Part shown: one piece after another, positions 35,718 to 48,500 of the stretch
Position numbering within the stretch: position 1 is the first letter of the stretch
Layout: every line of letters starts with the position of its first letter
Assembly (NCBI GenBank): GCA_905221605.1
Contig: CAJNDS010000368.1
Coordinates: 53,501-117,500, forward strand
Origin: Symbiodinium natans
Taxonomy: Eukaryota; Sar; Dinophyceae; Suessiales; Symbiodiniaceae
DNA length: 64,000 bases
Direction of reading: 5' to 3'
Translations under genes and position numbers: made by a program
The notes under the pieces: generated by a model
The model's input: the letters and a program-made list of their open reading frames with translations, nothing else
Told to the model about the DNA's origin: nothing
The model's database searches: none

Positions 35718-36491
35718 CTCGCAGCAACATATTGGGCTGAATGCAAGGCTCAACCTTTCTGAGCCAAAAGGTACTTTGAGATACCAGTGATTCGTTCTCA
35801 TACTTGCTGCGCCCTGTCTGTAGGCAGAAGAACGCATGCGGCACCTTTGGTAGTATTTCTGCTTGCTTCACATGAGGAGGACGTGGGGCCCACGTCGTGG
35901 TCTGCGATGAAAATCGCACGGAGGTCCTGTCCCTGTTGGCTGCCCACCCTTGCCGGGGCACTTGGCGTCTGTGTAGGAGGAAAGTGCAGCTTCAAGCCGA
36001 CAGATACTGAAAGCTGAGGATTCAAAGTGGCAGAGTACAGCAGCCGAACTGTGCAAGTTGTTGGGTCCTCACTCAAAATGACTGCCTAGGTGTGGCTTCC
36101 TTGCGCGGCAACCCGCGGGGCCTCCTGAAACTTGCCGAGTCCCTTGCGCCGCGGGCACCACCGCGGGCACAACAGCGGGCGCCGCCAGCGCCGGCACCGG
36201 CGCCGGCCGCCTGGGCACCCCCACCGCGCTGCGGCGCCGACAGCCATTGCGAGGCGCCGGAGGCAGCATGTGTCGCCGAGTGCGGTGCCGTGGCAAATGG
36301 AACCGAACCCCCACGAAGAAAGGAAGCCCAGGAACCCTTTATGGTCGTGTGATTAGAATATTGAGTATTCTACGAGAGTTGCGTTAGTTTTCCAAGCCGC
36401 TCTGAGGTGCGGATGCAGAATGCGACGAAAGCCCATGTGTTGCATGGCATCACTTCGGTCGGTGTTTTGAGTGAGCGTGGGAGCACACGCA

Positions 36492-36840
36492 TGTTATTTG
36501 CTCAATATTCTGATTCTGAAAGCCGACGCTCCGAGGCTCCTGCAGCAAGTGGTATACGCCGGCGTCGACGTCACGACTCGGCTCCTCCATCAGGTTTTCG
36601 GTAAACAGATCGTGCGAGGAGTCGCAAGATCCTCCCCAGCCTCAAGATGCGGAGGGCAGCTTCCAGGTGGTGCAAGGGGTGTGGCATTTCAAGGAGCTGC
36701 TTCCGAGACGCAACCGCGGTTCACCATCAGCGAGTCGAACTGCAGCCAGCTGCCGCCCGTGCTCCCAGAAGACGAGGTGGAGGAGCGGACAGGTGCTGTT
36801 CAGTGACCCCACTCTCTTCACATACCGAGCCACGTGAAGA
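36492..36840 (+). CDS. Candidate exons, unrecognised
   Basis: Two exon-like pieces on +: about 36498-36602 (LLQQVVYAGVDVTTRLLHQV then FGKQIVRG) and 36640-36700 (AEGSFQVVQGVWHFKELLPR), followed in another frame by RFTISESNCSQLPPVLPEDE. They could be one gene with short introns. No family recognised. Confidence 0.25.
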
Positions 36841-37820
36841 GGAGGAGGGTGGTCTCGAGCGCTGATTTGGAAAAGACTGGACATCGAGCGGTAAAGGAGA
36901 AGTTCGCAGACTCTCCACCAAAGCTGGCTGTCGCTGCTTTTTCCAAGTAGTGACTGAAGAAACTGATCGCCGCGCAATTACCGGAATGCTCCCTCCTGCT
37001 TTCCCGTTGGCCCATTCCCACCAACAGTCTCACCAAGCTGCAGGGTTTTGGGGTGCAGTGGCTACTAAAAGACGACCCGTGAAGCGACTTATGGTGCTTG
37101 AATGCGAAGAAGGATTTTTCATTCATGCACCATTCGAGACCCCCGCCACAGTTTGCCACTGGTATCCACTGGTTGAGATCAGCCGCAGCGCGGGAAAAAG
37201 CCGGCCTGCAGCTTGTGGTTTTGGATTTGTGCAGGGCGTGGAGCTTGCGTGGGGGTTCCCCAAGAGGTGGAAGGCTTCAACTTCTCAGGCTCTTCGATGT
37301 GAGAACATGATTGCTCGCCTTGGGGCTCTGGCACAACCTAACAGCACATTGAGCTGAAAGGTGTGGAGATCAGTTCTTAGGGTGTCACAAGCTACAGAAG
37401 CCTCGCTATAAGTTGACCTTAGGTTGTTACACCCTTCCGTGGCTGCCTTGCTTAGCTTCTTCGCTGTTAGTACTTCACAACTTGTACCAGTCACCCAAGT
37501 TCCCATTCAGCTTGCGTTGCCTTAGCTGAACATGGCGATGAAAAATAGTACTTCGGTGGACGAGGCTTGTGGGTGTTGTGAAAGAGTGCGAGTTGTGTAC
37601 GCCTGTCGGTTTCTCAGAGGCGCTGGTCCGCAAGGGCCTGGAGCCGGGTTTCGTCGAAAAGCTGCTGCCCCAAATGGTGGAGCTGGTGCCCGGGCCTTGG
37701 CCAACTGAGCCCACTGAGCCGGAGACAACAACCTTGGCTTCATTGCTCTTCTCGTGTTTCTGAGTGAGGCGCTACTCCAGGCTTCTGCCGCAAGGAGAAG
37801 AACATGCCATCCGGAGGAAC

Positions 37821-37889
37821 CGGCATGCGGCATGCGTCATGTGGCATGCGTCATACGGCATGCGGCATGCGGCATGCGGCATGCGGCAG
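37821..37889. repeat. Tandem GGCATGC heptamer
   Basis: Eight to nine near-perfect copies of GGCATGC, with variants GTCATGT and GTCATAC. GCATGC is itself a 6-base palindrome, so the array alternates palindromes with single G spacers. Confidence 0.9.
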
Positions 37890-39294
37890 CGGGGTTTCGC
37901 GTTGTGATGTAGGTAAACTGGAGGTAAATTCGCTTCTGTCGGTTCGCCATGAACAATACTTTGGGTTCTATCGCCTCGCATGCCCGGCACGACAAGTGGG
38001 GTCGCAGGCAGGACACCAGCCTTGCCAGTCACCTTTTGTGTGTTCGATCTTTTTTGCCTGTGGCCAGGAATGCTGCCAGCAATCTTTCTTGTGTCATTCC
38101 AATCATGCATTTACCTTTATTCATTGTTTTCGCTCTTGGGTCGCACGGCTGCTGCTGACACGGATCCTAGAGAGCTCCTGAGCCACTCCACCTCCACCAT
38201 TCCTATAAAGCCTAAACCTTATTGTGCGCCCATTGGACAACGTGGAGGCCCCAGAGAACGCAGCCACCCAAGATCCCTCAGAATTTTCAGTCCTGGCCCT
38301 GGCCGATCTTCGAGGCTCTGCAACACTGGCATCCTTCGGATCACTTGGGTTTCTGAAACAGCCCTGCCGTGTGTGTAAAGAAACATTAAATATGAAGCAT
38401 ACGAGGACAAAACATGCGAACCTTTTAATGAAAAGGCCTCCCGGCTCTCAAGCAATGTTGAAACGCTCCCGGCACGCTGCTTTCACGGGCTACAAGGCTC
38501 TCAGTTTGAAGGCATTTAGCCTGGCGCGATAAGCTTCGTTTCGTGTCGACTGATCATATCTTCGAGAAAGCGGCCTCGAGTCCTCCTCGCATTCAATGTT
38601 CCGGTATGTTTCGGCTTCTCACGGTGAGGGGATCCCGGGACTTCTTGGCCTCCTCTCGGGACCTGGGCGAGCGCTCCCTGGGAGCCGCGCCTCGGCCGCA
38701 GCGGTGTTGTTTGGCTTTTTTTGATAATGTTTTGCCATGGTTTACCCTCGCTGTCGCTGAGGGCACCCCTTCTGTGTTTCTGCTTTCCTTTCTCTTGCTC
38801 CCTTTTCTTATGAGGACCTCTGTTCCTTTTTTTTTTTTTCCGAGTCTTCGAGGCTCACCAGATCTTCTGCTTCTTGGCGCAGTCGCTGCACCAGGGATCG
38901 AAGCCGGAGGACCGGGCTGCACAGGGCTTCGGAGGCTTCGGAGGCTCTTGCACGGTGGCTCCGGATGCCTGGACCTTTGGCTTGTGAAACTGCGAAATGC
39001 AGCTACGCGGTGTGATTGTAAATGTCACTGTATGCCACTGTACACCCGTATGCCAATGATGCGAATGCTGCACTGAAAGATTTCATCTTCCCAGTGTAAT
39101 TAGTTGCCAGCAGCCATTGCAAGCAACAAGCGCGGTTCAGAACCAGCTATTGGTATCTAGCTACGAACTACAAAGCGCCATGATGTATGCGGCTTACGGA
39201 GCGCGCTCGGCCGGCCAGGCCGGACAAATGTGGCGCATTTGCATGGTGGCCCCTCAAAAAAGCTGCGTCAGAGAAGCGGTTTCCACCGAAGGCC

Positions 39295-42200
39295 ATGGCC
39301 GCGATGCGGGCCCTCCGCTTGTTCTCCAGCTCCCCTGGTCCTCTGGCAGGCGCGCGTCGCACTCTTGCCAGATACTTTTGACTATTGAGGCAGCGCACTT
39401 GTCGACAGGCGTGCGAGTGCTAGACATGACTCGGGTGCTCGCAGGACTGCTTCTTGATTTTCTCTGTAGCGACTATTGCACGCGCGTGACGAGCATGAAG
39501 TGCATGTCATTGTCTTTGAAATACTAAGAATCTGCTAAGATGTTTGCACATCTTTGATACATGCTCTTGGAGGACCCTCATGTACCCAAGTCCTCGGAGA
39601 TTTGGGCGCGGAAGTGACGAAGGTCGAGCGGCCTTTGGTGGGCGACGACACCCGTGGCTTCGCACCTCCCTTTCTTCCTGGCGCGGCGGAGGAGAGCAGG
39701 GAGAGGGAGAGATGCCTGATTTGCGATTCTCGCTTGACCCCAACCATTGTTCTAATCGGTGGGCCGCGCATGCTTCTAGGCTTGCGTGCATGACTCGCGA
39801 TAATGTTGAATTTCCGCTCGGAAAGTTTTTTCGTGCAACTCATCGAAAGAAAGTCAGAAACTACGTTAGGGATGGATCTTGTGGGATGGCGTGTTAGAAT
39901 TTCCAATTGTAGTGTCCAGCTTTGGGACCTAGTTCTTAACTAGAGCAATCTCTTCCGAACTTGGACTGCAGTGCCCCAATTTCCAGCCCAGTGGTCACGA
40001 AAGAGGGGAGAAATAGTCCGGACCAGACGGACCACGTCTTTTCACTACGGGCAGTCAAACCGGGGTCTCCATGCTCTGCGATTGCAGGGGGCCTAAGCCC
40101 AATGCAAAGGAAGGGGAGGTCCCACAAACATGCGTCTCGAAAGAACTCAGAAACGGGAAAGATGGAAACAGAGGGGGAAGAGAGGAGGAGTGTGCCTCCA
40201 GGCCAGGATGGGCCCCAAGGATTCGCGCGCTTACTGTAACGGGCGCGTAACGTGCTTGTCAGAGTTCTCGTTGCTCCTGTGGGAGTTCTGAGGAGACGAA
40301 GTCCATGGCTGCTTATTTTGCAGCACAGAACCGCAACAAGGCATCCGTGACCGTGAATTACACCATGCCAGAGGGCCAGGACGCCCAAAGAGGCTAAGCG
40401 TAGGCTCTGTTGTGGTGCTTTGCTGAGCCTCACGCAGCCTGTGTGCCCTCTTTTCTCAGGAGATCCTCCGCCGCCTCTTGAAGAGCAGCGACGTGCTGGT
40501 GGAGAACTTCAAGACGGGGACCTTGGAGAAGTATGGGCTCGGTCACTTTGATTTGCACTTTGATTCGTTACTGGGCGGCACGATTGGGCTGCCTCCCAGC
40601 GCCTAGTGCCTGTGCAAGGCTATGGTGATCTGCGAGACAGATTCCCATCCTTGGTCTACTGCTCCATCACTGGCTTTGGGCAAACGGGACCCTACAGTCC
40701 CCTCGTCTCTTTTGATTCGCTGAAGAGCTTTTCCATTCATATGGCACCGCATATGGCGCACCATCGCTTTTGGCAAAGTTCCGAGAACGGCCTTCGGGCT
40801 TTACCGCGGCCAGCCTGTCTGAGGCCCTCGGCCTGGATACGATGCACTTGTCCAGGTGGGGGGGGCCCCTGAGCAAGACGGTGACATAAGGTGTGACGAT
40901 CTCAGCATGTGCACATGCCCATGAGGCGATGGGTGGCTTCATGAGCGTGACCGGCGAGGTGGACGGTGAGCCGATGAAGGTCGGAGAGTCTTGAAGAGTT
41001 CCGAACTGAACCCTCAAAGGCAGAGCTTCCGGCAAGGAAAGAATGAGGGCAGATTCGTAGAATTTCGCAGATGTTGCTGGGGGAAGGTTGGAGTTCCAAT
41101 CCATGATCTCTTTGCTGGCCTCCACGGCGCACCTGGGCAGAAGGGTAGGGTGCTTGCCGGGTGCCTGATTGAGCCTGGAGGTGTTTGGAACGCAGTGATA
41201 TGTTTGAGGTGATTGGCATTCTTGCCGCGCTTCGCCATGCAGCCGTGACAGGAGAAGGGCAGCACGTGGATGCTTGGAAGGCATGAATGCGTCGTGTCTG
41301 ATGCGCTACCTGGGCTTTTTCCGCGAACTCAGTGAGGACATCGGGATGCTGGATGTGTCCACAGCGAGAGCCCTTGCGTCATCAGCAGACGAGGGAGTCC
41401 ATGGGGAAGAGGGTTCCTTGTGACGTTTTCTGAGAGTCAGGCGATGCTGGCGAACCAGGCTAGCAACTTCTTGTCAACGGGCAAGCTACCAGAGCGGCTG
41501 GGCAACCAGCATCCCAACATCGTCCCATACCAAGCTCGGACCTTAAATGCCTGTGCTGAGCTGTGCCTAACTTATGAGGCTTGTTGCAGTCGGGTGTTGG
41601 CAGCCTATTGGAGGTCATGCCGGCCTCGGACGGATACTTCATCCTGGCCGTCGGCAACGACCCGACCTTCGAGCGCTTCGTTCGTGTGGCGGACAAGGCC
41701 GGGAGGAGGCAGGAGGAAGGAGATCTGAGATAAGGAGGGAGGCCAGATGGAGAAAAGGAGAGAGGAGGAGATAGGGCGAGAGGGCGAGAGGGGGCAAAAA
41801 TCGTTTTTGCTGGAGGCCGACCCGACAGCGGGCGCCCCTGCCCTGCTTTCGGATGACCGCTTCAACTCCCAGCCGGCGCGGGTGGCTCACCGGAGTCTTG
41901 GCAAATGGTAGCACATGGTAACTAATGGTAACTCGCAACAATTACAGAATTGCAGAAAGGGGAGCGCCCCAGACAAGTCTCCTTTGCTCTTTACCTCAAG
42001 TCTACTTTTTGTGGGAGACTCGATCGCCTGCACCATGATAGGAAGCTGGTGACCGAGACCTGCAATGCCATCACGCGGACCGCATCCGAAACCACCTTGC
42101 TTCCGCACTGCTTCTTTGGTGAACTTTTGAACTTTTGAAACTTTTGAACTTGTGTTTGCAGGAAGAAGCCCGTGGATTGGTGGTTGCGTGAGTTGGAACA

Positions 42201-42902
42201 TGCCAGCATCGGCTGCTCTCCGATCAAGAACTTGCAGGAGTGCTTATTTAGAATCCTTCGGGGTGCCCAGGACTTAGGAGACCGAAAAGCTGCGCTTGAC
42301 CCGACAGGAGGTTTTCGATGATCCGCAGGTCAAGGCGACACTTGGCAGATGGCTCTTAGAAACCTCAAAAACCTTGGTTCCAAAAGAAGACAGGCGGTCT
42401 TTAGTTCAGTGAAGTTCGCAAAGCCTGACCGTGACTTAAGGCGAGAGATGGTGATCGAGATGCCGGTTGAAGGCCGGTCACTTGGGCGGCTTTCTCATGC
42501 GCAGTGGCTTGCTCCACTTTGCTCCACAAAAGGCCATGCCCCGGCCAAGTTGGTGGCCTCGCCCCTGAAGTTCTCTTCGCTGCTCGCTGCAAACCTTGGG
42601 GGATCTTTTGGGGAGAAGGGGGCTCAAACATGGTCAAACATCGTCGACTGGGACTCTCCCATTGTGCAGCTCAAATGTGCCAAATGCTCAAAGCTTCCAA
42701 AGCTGGCAAAGCCGAAGCGCGCCCGCCCTTTCTAAGGACGCCCTGCTCGTACAGACAGCCTCCGCCCGGCTTGGGTGAGCACACGGATGCCCTCCTCTCT
42801 GGTGCTGGCTTCAGCGCCCAGGAGATTGCCCAGCTCCGCGAGAAGGGCAGCCTGGCCGAAGTCTTCTCTCGGAAACGGACCCAAGGGAGTCTTTGTTTTT
42901 AA
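39295..42902 (+). CDS. Family III (CaiB/BaiF) CoA-transferase, SUGCT-like, probably mitochondrial
   Basis: Transfers CoA between acyl donors and acceptors, as in succinate-hydroxymethylglutarate CoA-transferase. Twenty exons join in phase to 432 residues: 39295-39349, 39409-39444, 39573-39691, 40293-40379, 40460-40541, 40619-40696, 40824-40855, 40926-40979, 41087-41128, 41209-41268, 41337-41363, 41435-41533, 41614-41697, 41816-41892, 42042-42077, 42162-42237, 42308-42336, 42441-42472, 42533-42578, 42755-42902 (TAA). Motifs in order: [19 protein letters not shown] (Arg/Ser-rich leader), [109 protein letters not shown] (Asp188, likely catalytic), [103 protein letters not shown]. Donors: 4 GT, 7 GC, 8 GA. 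Exons 11 and 20 have the least certain borders. Confidence 0.93.
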
Positions 42903-44110
42903 ATCTGTTTTTTGCCGCATCTTTTTGCCAGCGCAGCTAAGGTGTTGTTTAACAATTGAATCTCGTAGCAGCCTTTTGCATTGAGCCGCGTGGGTTTATG
43001 TACAGGCCGTGCCAAAGAAGTGCCGGCAAGAGGGCTCATTTCATGACAACCCCTGCAACAGAGGCTTCATGATGCATACGAGCAAGAAAAAAGCATCGTC
43101 CGACCAGATCCCACACTCAGGCTTGGGAAATTCTTTCAACGCTTGCTTCACAAGGACTTGAAGAACTTCAACCTCCTGGTAGACAGCATTGATGATGCGC
43201 TGGAAAAGGTTGATGGAAATCTCAGGTGCGAGCATCTTTGGCAGCGGGGCCCTAGTGTGCCTGCCGACGTATCCACCTCTCTCGTCCAGGGATGCCAAGT
43301 CTGGCAAGCAGGGAGAGGCCTCCTCCCGTTGCAGTCGCCGGCTTCGGGGTCGGTTGATGGACACTGTGCCCAGAAGTATCATGAGTCACGCAAAAGAAGA
43401 TCCTGTTGGCGCAGATGTATCTTCCACCGGCCCTGAGCTAGTGCAACTTTACAAGACGAGTCATAAGCAAGCAAGCAAGACAAGCAGACAGTCCAGCAGC
43501 ATTCTGCATCTTGTCTGCCACTTGTCCTGCCTCTTGTGTGGAGGAAGTGGAGGAGGAGGAGCCTGCGCCGACCCCCTCAACAGGCCACTTGCAAAGCGAG
43601 AGTCGATTTACGTAATTCTGCTCTTATCCTTCCTGCTCTCCCGGCTTGTAGGTGAGTCTGACTAGTTTATCTCTGCCCATTGAGACAAGCCCGCTCTGCT
43701 CCGAAGGAGAGCCTCCCTGTTATTTTCTGACCCCAGGGGACCAATATTGGTAGCGTGCAGTTCCTGACACCATCTGACACCAGTTTCTTCAGGGACACTT
43801 GCAGTTCTGGGGCGCTTTGGACGCACGGTTAAGGAGGGCTGGAGCTGTATTCAAGAGGGGAATTCCTGAGTGCCTTGTCCCTGGGAGTGGATGGATAAGG
43901 GGAGGGGGGCTGATCTGACATCGGCAATGATGAATGCAAGTTCACATGGTAGCATGTTGTTGACAGGTTCGCACGTTGCCCGCACGGCCAAGCCACAGGT
44001 GCGATGCGTGCCAGAGTCGGCTTGAGTTGTTGTGTAACTTTGTGCATCGTTGGTATGTTGTCATGTTGTCATGTTGGTCCCTTGTAGGTCTCTTTTTGTT
44101 GCTGCGGGCA
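42903..44110. other. No firmly supported gene
   Basis: The piece 43120-43290 is open and exon-like on both strands (+: LHKDLKNFNLLVDSIDDALE; -: INLFQRIINAVYQEVEVLQV), and I cannot choose. A 158-codon + ORF (43189-43665) overlaps it without motifs. Confidence 0.3.
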
Positions 44111-44116
44111 GGTGCG

Positions 44117-44720
44117 ATGGCGTCAGCTGGTGGACAACCACCGGACACGTTTCGTGCCAAGGCCCATGTCGTGAATGTCAAGGGCTCATGAAGGATGCAG
44201 CAGGGGATGCAGCAGCCCACGTTCACTGGCACAGAATCGGGCAGACTGCTGGTCAAGCACAACGAGCAGACGCCGTTGAGCCCAAAGCTTGTGGAGGCTC
44301 AGTGCAAGGCCGCGGGATGCACACTCACACACCGGATGCAGATGTCACGTGTCACAGTAGCATCTGCAGCAGCAAAGTTGCCAGAAGAATGTGTTCAGTG
44401 GTGAGGTCGGCATCCGGCCTGGGGCCGTCCGAAATCTCACACCAGAGCAGACCACGGTTTCTGAGGTGCCAATGCACGAGGGGGGTAGGGGGGGGGTACG
44501 AATATGTGCTGCCAGTAGCATTATGTCAGGGAGCGTGGCCGTGAACAAAACTTAAAGCGACCTTGCAGCTTGTGCGCGTAGCATGTTTGTTCATGTACAG
44601 CCGGTGCCACCTGTTCATCAATGCGGCCCATTGCAGGAGCCTTTGCCCCATCCATACGACGAGGACACGTATTCGAGGGTGCAGGTTGCTGTCCCGCTGC
44701 ACCAGAAAAACTTGTTTCAT
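44117..44720 (+). CDS. Candidate small multi-exon gene, unrecognised
   Basis: Possible start at 44117 (MASAGGQPPDTFRAKAHVVN, then a splice-like AAGGGC), continuing about 44207-44310 in the same phase (GMQQPTFTGTESGRLLVKHN, then PLSPKLVEAQCK). A further exon-like piece after GCAG at 44638 reads EPLPHPYDEDTYSRVQVAVP then LHQKNLFH. Pro, Tyr and acidic residues give it the look of a conserved short protein. No family recognised, and the 3' end is open; a hydrophobic run at about 44863-44925 (VVLAYLIAALALASATLI) could be its tail or the signal peptide of the next gene. Confidence 0.35.
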
Positions 44721-45510
44721 GTATGCGAGCAATCTTGGCTCAAACTACAGCCATTCTCAGGGTTCAGGCCTTTCCAACACCATGCGTGCAGAGTTCTCAG
44801 TTTGTCTGTCTGCTGTCACTTCGTGACACTGTGTGGGGTGCTTTCTGAAATCTGCTTGCAGGTTGTACTTGCATATCTCATTGCCGCGCTCGCGCTTGCA
44901 TCTGCGACTCTCATCGAAGGCCACAGCGGGCCGCAGCCTCTCGTGTTTTTCTTTCTCCCATAGTATAGGTCGCGGGCAAAAATAGTGAAATGGCACAGAA
45001 TAAGGCCTCGGCTTGCCATGGAGTCCCTTTGCATCAGGCTCCCTGAGCATCCCAATGGCACATAGGTGTGTCTTACAATGTTTAGCTTATCTTCCCTGGG
45101 CCGTTACGGGGAGTGCCAAAAGCTGGAAGGACTCCGCTAAGCTTTTCAGGAAGCGGTGACCTGCAACGGAAAAGAGTGCTCCAAGCTTCTTGTGGTGTTG
45201 CGCAGATCTCTCGGAGCAGCTGGGAGCGCAGCGTGCCGCCACGGTGGAGCGGCGCGCGCTGCCGCTCGAGGCTGTCCTTAGGCCCATTGTCCAGGCTTCT
45301 CGCACTTGTTCAGCACTATCCGACTTGGGCTTGGAAATGCTGCGTCACTGCTTTGCGATGGGGCATGGTGGCGTAGTGCTTTTGTGTAGGATGTCATGCG
45401 ATTCTGCCTTCAGACCTTCAGAGTCCGCTTGGAAGTGTTCAGGCTTTCAGAGTTTATCAGTTACATTTAACAGATCAAGCGTTGATGGGTTTCGACTGTT
45501 GCTGTCTCAG

Positions 45511-48500
45511 GCCCTGCCCAAGTCTCCTGGAGGCTGCCTGGGCCCGGCAGCAGGGCGTTATGCCCTCCACCGAGTCTTCGTGCAGGAACGGGGCTGGTTT
45601 GTGAAAGGCCTGCAAGAGTTGGACCCATCGCGCCGACCGGCCCGAATTTGGTGCATTTGGCTCGTTCGAATCGTGCTAGTCGTTGCGCTAGGCTTGGCTC
45701 ACGATGATTTTGCTTGGTAGGGTGGAAAGCCTTGGCGATGAGTCTCAGGTCATCCGAACGGAACCACGAGTACATCCTCGGACTCGCCAGTTTCGATTCT
45801 CCAAGACCAAGTGCCTGAAGCTGTAACGGCCCTCTTCGAGGTGCTCCTCAGGCAGGTACGTTGAAAACTGCTTAGGGACAGCTGTAGGTTGCTGGACAAT
45901 GTCGTACAACAGGAGTCAGCCCAAAATGATCTGGGACATGTTATGGCTTTATGCTTTAGCTGCCGGTAGGGTTCACTGCTGACATCTTCTTTACTGTTGG
46001 TCTTCAACAACTCGCAGACTCCTTTTGGGCCGGGCGCGGACAGTACTTGGGTCACGCCACCGCACCGCTGCACCAACGCACCGCTGCGGCGCCACTCCAC
46101 GCGGCACCACGGATCACGGCGTTGGCGGTGCGGTGGCGTAGGTGCCTGAGGTGCCTGAGGTGCATGCGCGGCGTGTCCAAAGAGGCGACACTCAACTCCA
46201 AGCCTGGCGAGCACCCCAAAATCAGGTTCTCACACAGGTCCTTCGACCAACACATGTTGATTCCGGGGGGGGGGGGGGTGGCTTTGCTGTCGATTTGCTG
46301 CGCGTTTTACAAAGTGTTTCCGGAAGGCAACGCGGGCTTTGCCTGCGGGAGCTTGCGACCCTTGCCGCCCTGTTGGAAGACCTTGCACCTTGCTTGCACA
46401 GTCGAACCTTAAGTCGACGCCTGGTCTAGGGCTTAATGGAAGTGACTGCCAGATCAAGTTCAATGGCTCAATTTCAGATGTCTCTCAACAAATTCTTGCT
46501 GCCTCCCTGTGCCAAGAAAGGTGCACCGTGAGACGATGCATCGTGTGGCCAGCGCGTTCAAGGCAAATAACGTGCCTCTGGTGGGGCGCGTCAGCGTGGA
46601 GAAGGTGACCGCTGTGTTGGAATACGTGATGAGGAGCTACATTCTGGAGGCTCTCTCAGGAGGGCTCATGGAGGGCTCAAAGAGGGCTTCAACATGCTTG
46701 TGAAAGTCGTCTCGGGGGATTGAAGACTCTTCTAATGAGCCGCAACTAGCCCCCCCTCTTTTCATGTGCCGTGACGTCTGGTAAGGTGGCGAACCTCGAC
46801 GGCACGAACCTCGCTGCGGAAGATGTCAGCGAGTACCAGTCAGGAAGGCTTCCAATGGAGGATGTCTATCCATCTTGGCCCAAGACGCAGAAGTTCATCC
46901 ACGACATTCAGGACGGTCTCTGAAACGCGGTGTATATTATAAGCAGAGGTTTGGAGCTGTGAGTTTGATCTACATGCCAGCTGGAGGAAGTTGTGGCACC
47001 TTCTCGGAAAGGCAGCCTGAGCTTCGAGGATGTCACGCACATTGTAGAAGAGATCAACGAGCACTACGGCCGATGGCATGACGAAAGCGATTGTGCAGAC
47101 ATGAAGAAAGTCTTGTTCAAGATGGAGGGCACCTGCCCTGGTCGGGTCGATCTCTCGCGCTTCTACGCGGCGTCTCTGTACGAGGACCGCTGGCAGTTCA
47201 GCGAGAGCGTCCGCTTCTCAGGACCAGGCCATTGCCACTGTCATCCAAAACTCTGTGCGAAGACATGTGCTATTCTCCACGTGATCTGTTGCATGTCCCC
47301 TTCTGTGCACGGTATCAACAGCACAAGATTAGGGCATGGTCGAACACAGGGTCTTCTCTTCTGTTCTAGAATTTGTCTTGCTCGCAAGTCGTAAGGTTCA
47401 GTACCTGCGAGATCTGGGAGCGTTGGACGAGAGTGAGAGTGACCCGCGCGTGGTGGTATCCAACTACGTCTTGGGGGCCTCGAACTGCGTTGGCACGTCT
47501 CGTTTCTATGCCCAGTGCTGCGTGGACCCTTGTGATCAGCTCATGGAGCTTCGACTGCAGATGGCAGCAGCAATTGCTCAACAGAGTTGCTATGTGTGCA
47601 AAACTGCAAAAGTGTACACGTGAGTAGCCATGTGAGGCTCAGCTCGAGAAGGCGCTGGCGGCTCCGCGGGCCACTCCGAAAGACGGGCTTCAGGGTTCGG
47701 GGTCCCGCAGAAACCAGAGTCCTAGATATCCTAGAATGTCTCACTGTGTCAAACATCCTCAAAAACCAACGTTCATCTCCGAATTGCCCCAGAACATATT
47801 TTGGCAAGGACTTTGGCAAGAACCTTGGCAGGGATGCCAAGGTAACTGGCAGCATAGAGCACAGAGAAAAAAAAGAAAAAAAAAAACTGGGGTTGCCAGG
47901 GTTGCTGGCTGTGTGTTGAATTTTGTTCAGGGGTGTGGCATCGCCTGGAGGACGTGATGGCGGCGGTGGCGGCCACGGCGGTCACGCCCCCCAGCGCAGC
48001 TGCGCGGCCCTTGGAAAACTTCCAGGCCACTTGGCAAGTAAGCACGGGAGAATGGGGTCCTGCTCGAACAGTCGTTTGATGTCGTTTGTCTAGCCTTGTC
48101 CCACGTTCTCTGAGGCACCCTCGGATGGGTTGGTGGCGCTGCACGGCCGCCTTTTCGCACAGTGGCTTCACCATGCCTTTCCGCAGCAGTGCCCAATGCC
48201 ACCGCGAGCCGGCATGCGCTTGAGACAAGAGCTCCCGAGAGACTTCACCTTGCGCACAGGCGCGGGACACGAGATGCTCCATGTGCCAAAGGTTTTGGGT
48301 GCTCGGGATCAAGGAACTCGTGGAGAGGGGTGCTGTAGTCCTGGGGAGTTAGCCGCGTAGCCACAGCAGCAGACCCAGGCCAGGACTACGTGGCCACACA
48401 CGACGAGATGCAGAGATATGCAAAGCAGAAGCCTTCGAAGCATGGCGTATGCCAGCTTCCGTGGATTCCGGATGAAGAGCTATTGGTGTCAGACGTGCCA

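Noticed and set aside
35410-35961. Met/Tyr/Val/Cys-rich minus-strand ORF
   Set aside because: Translation of the (ATAC)n microsatellite.
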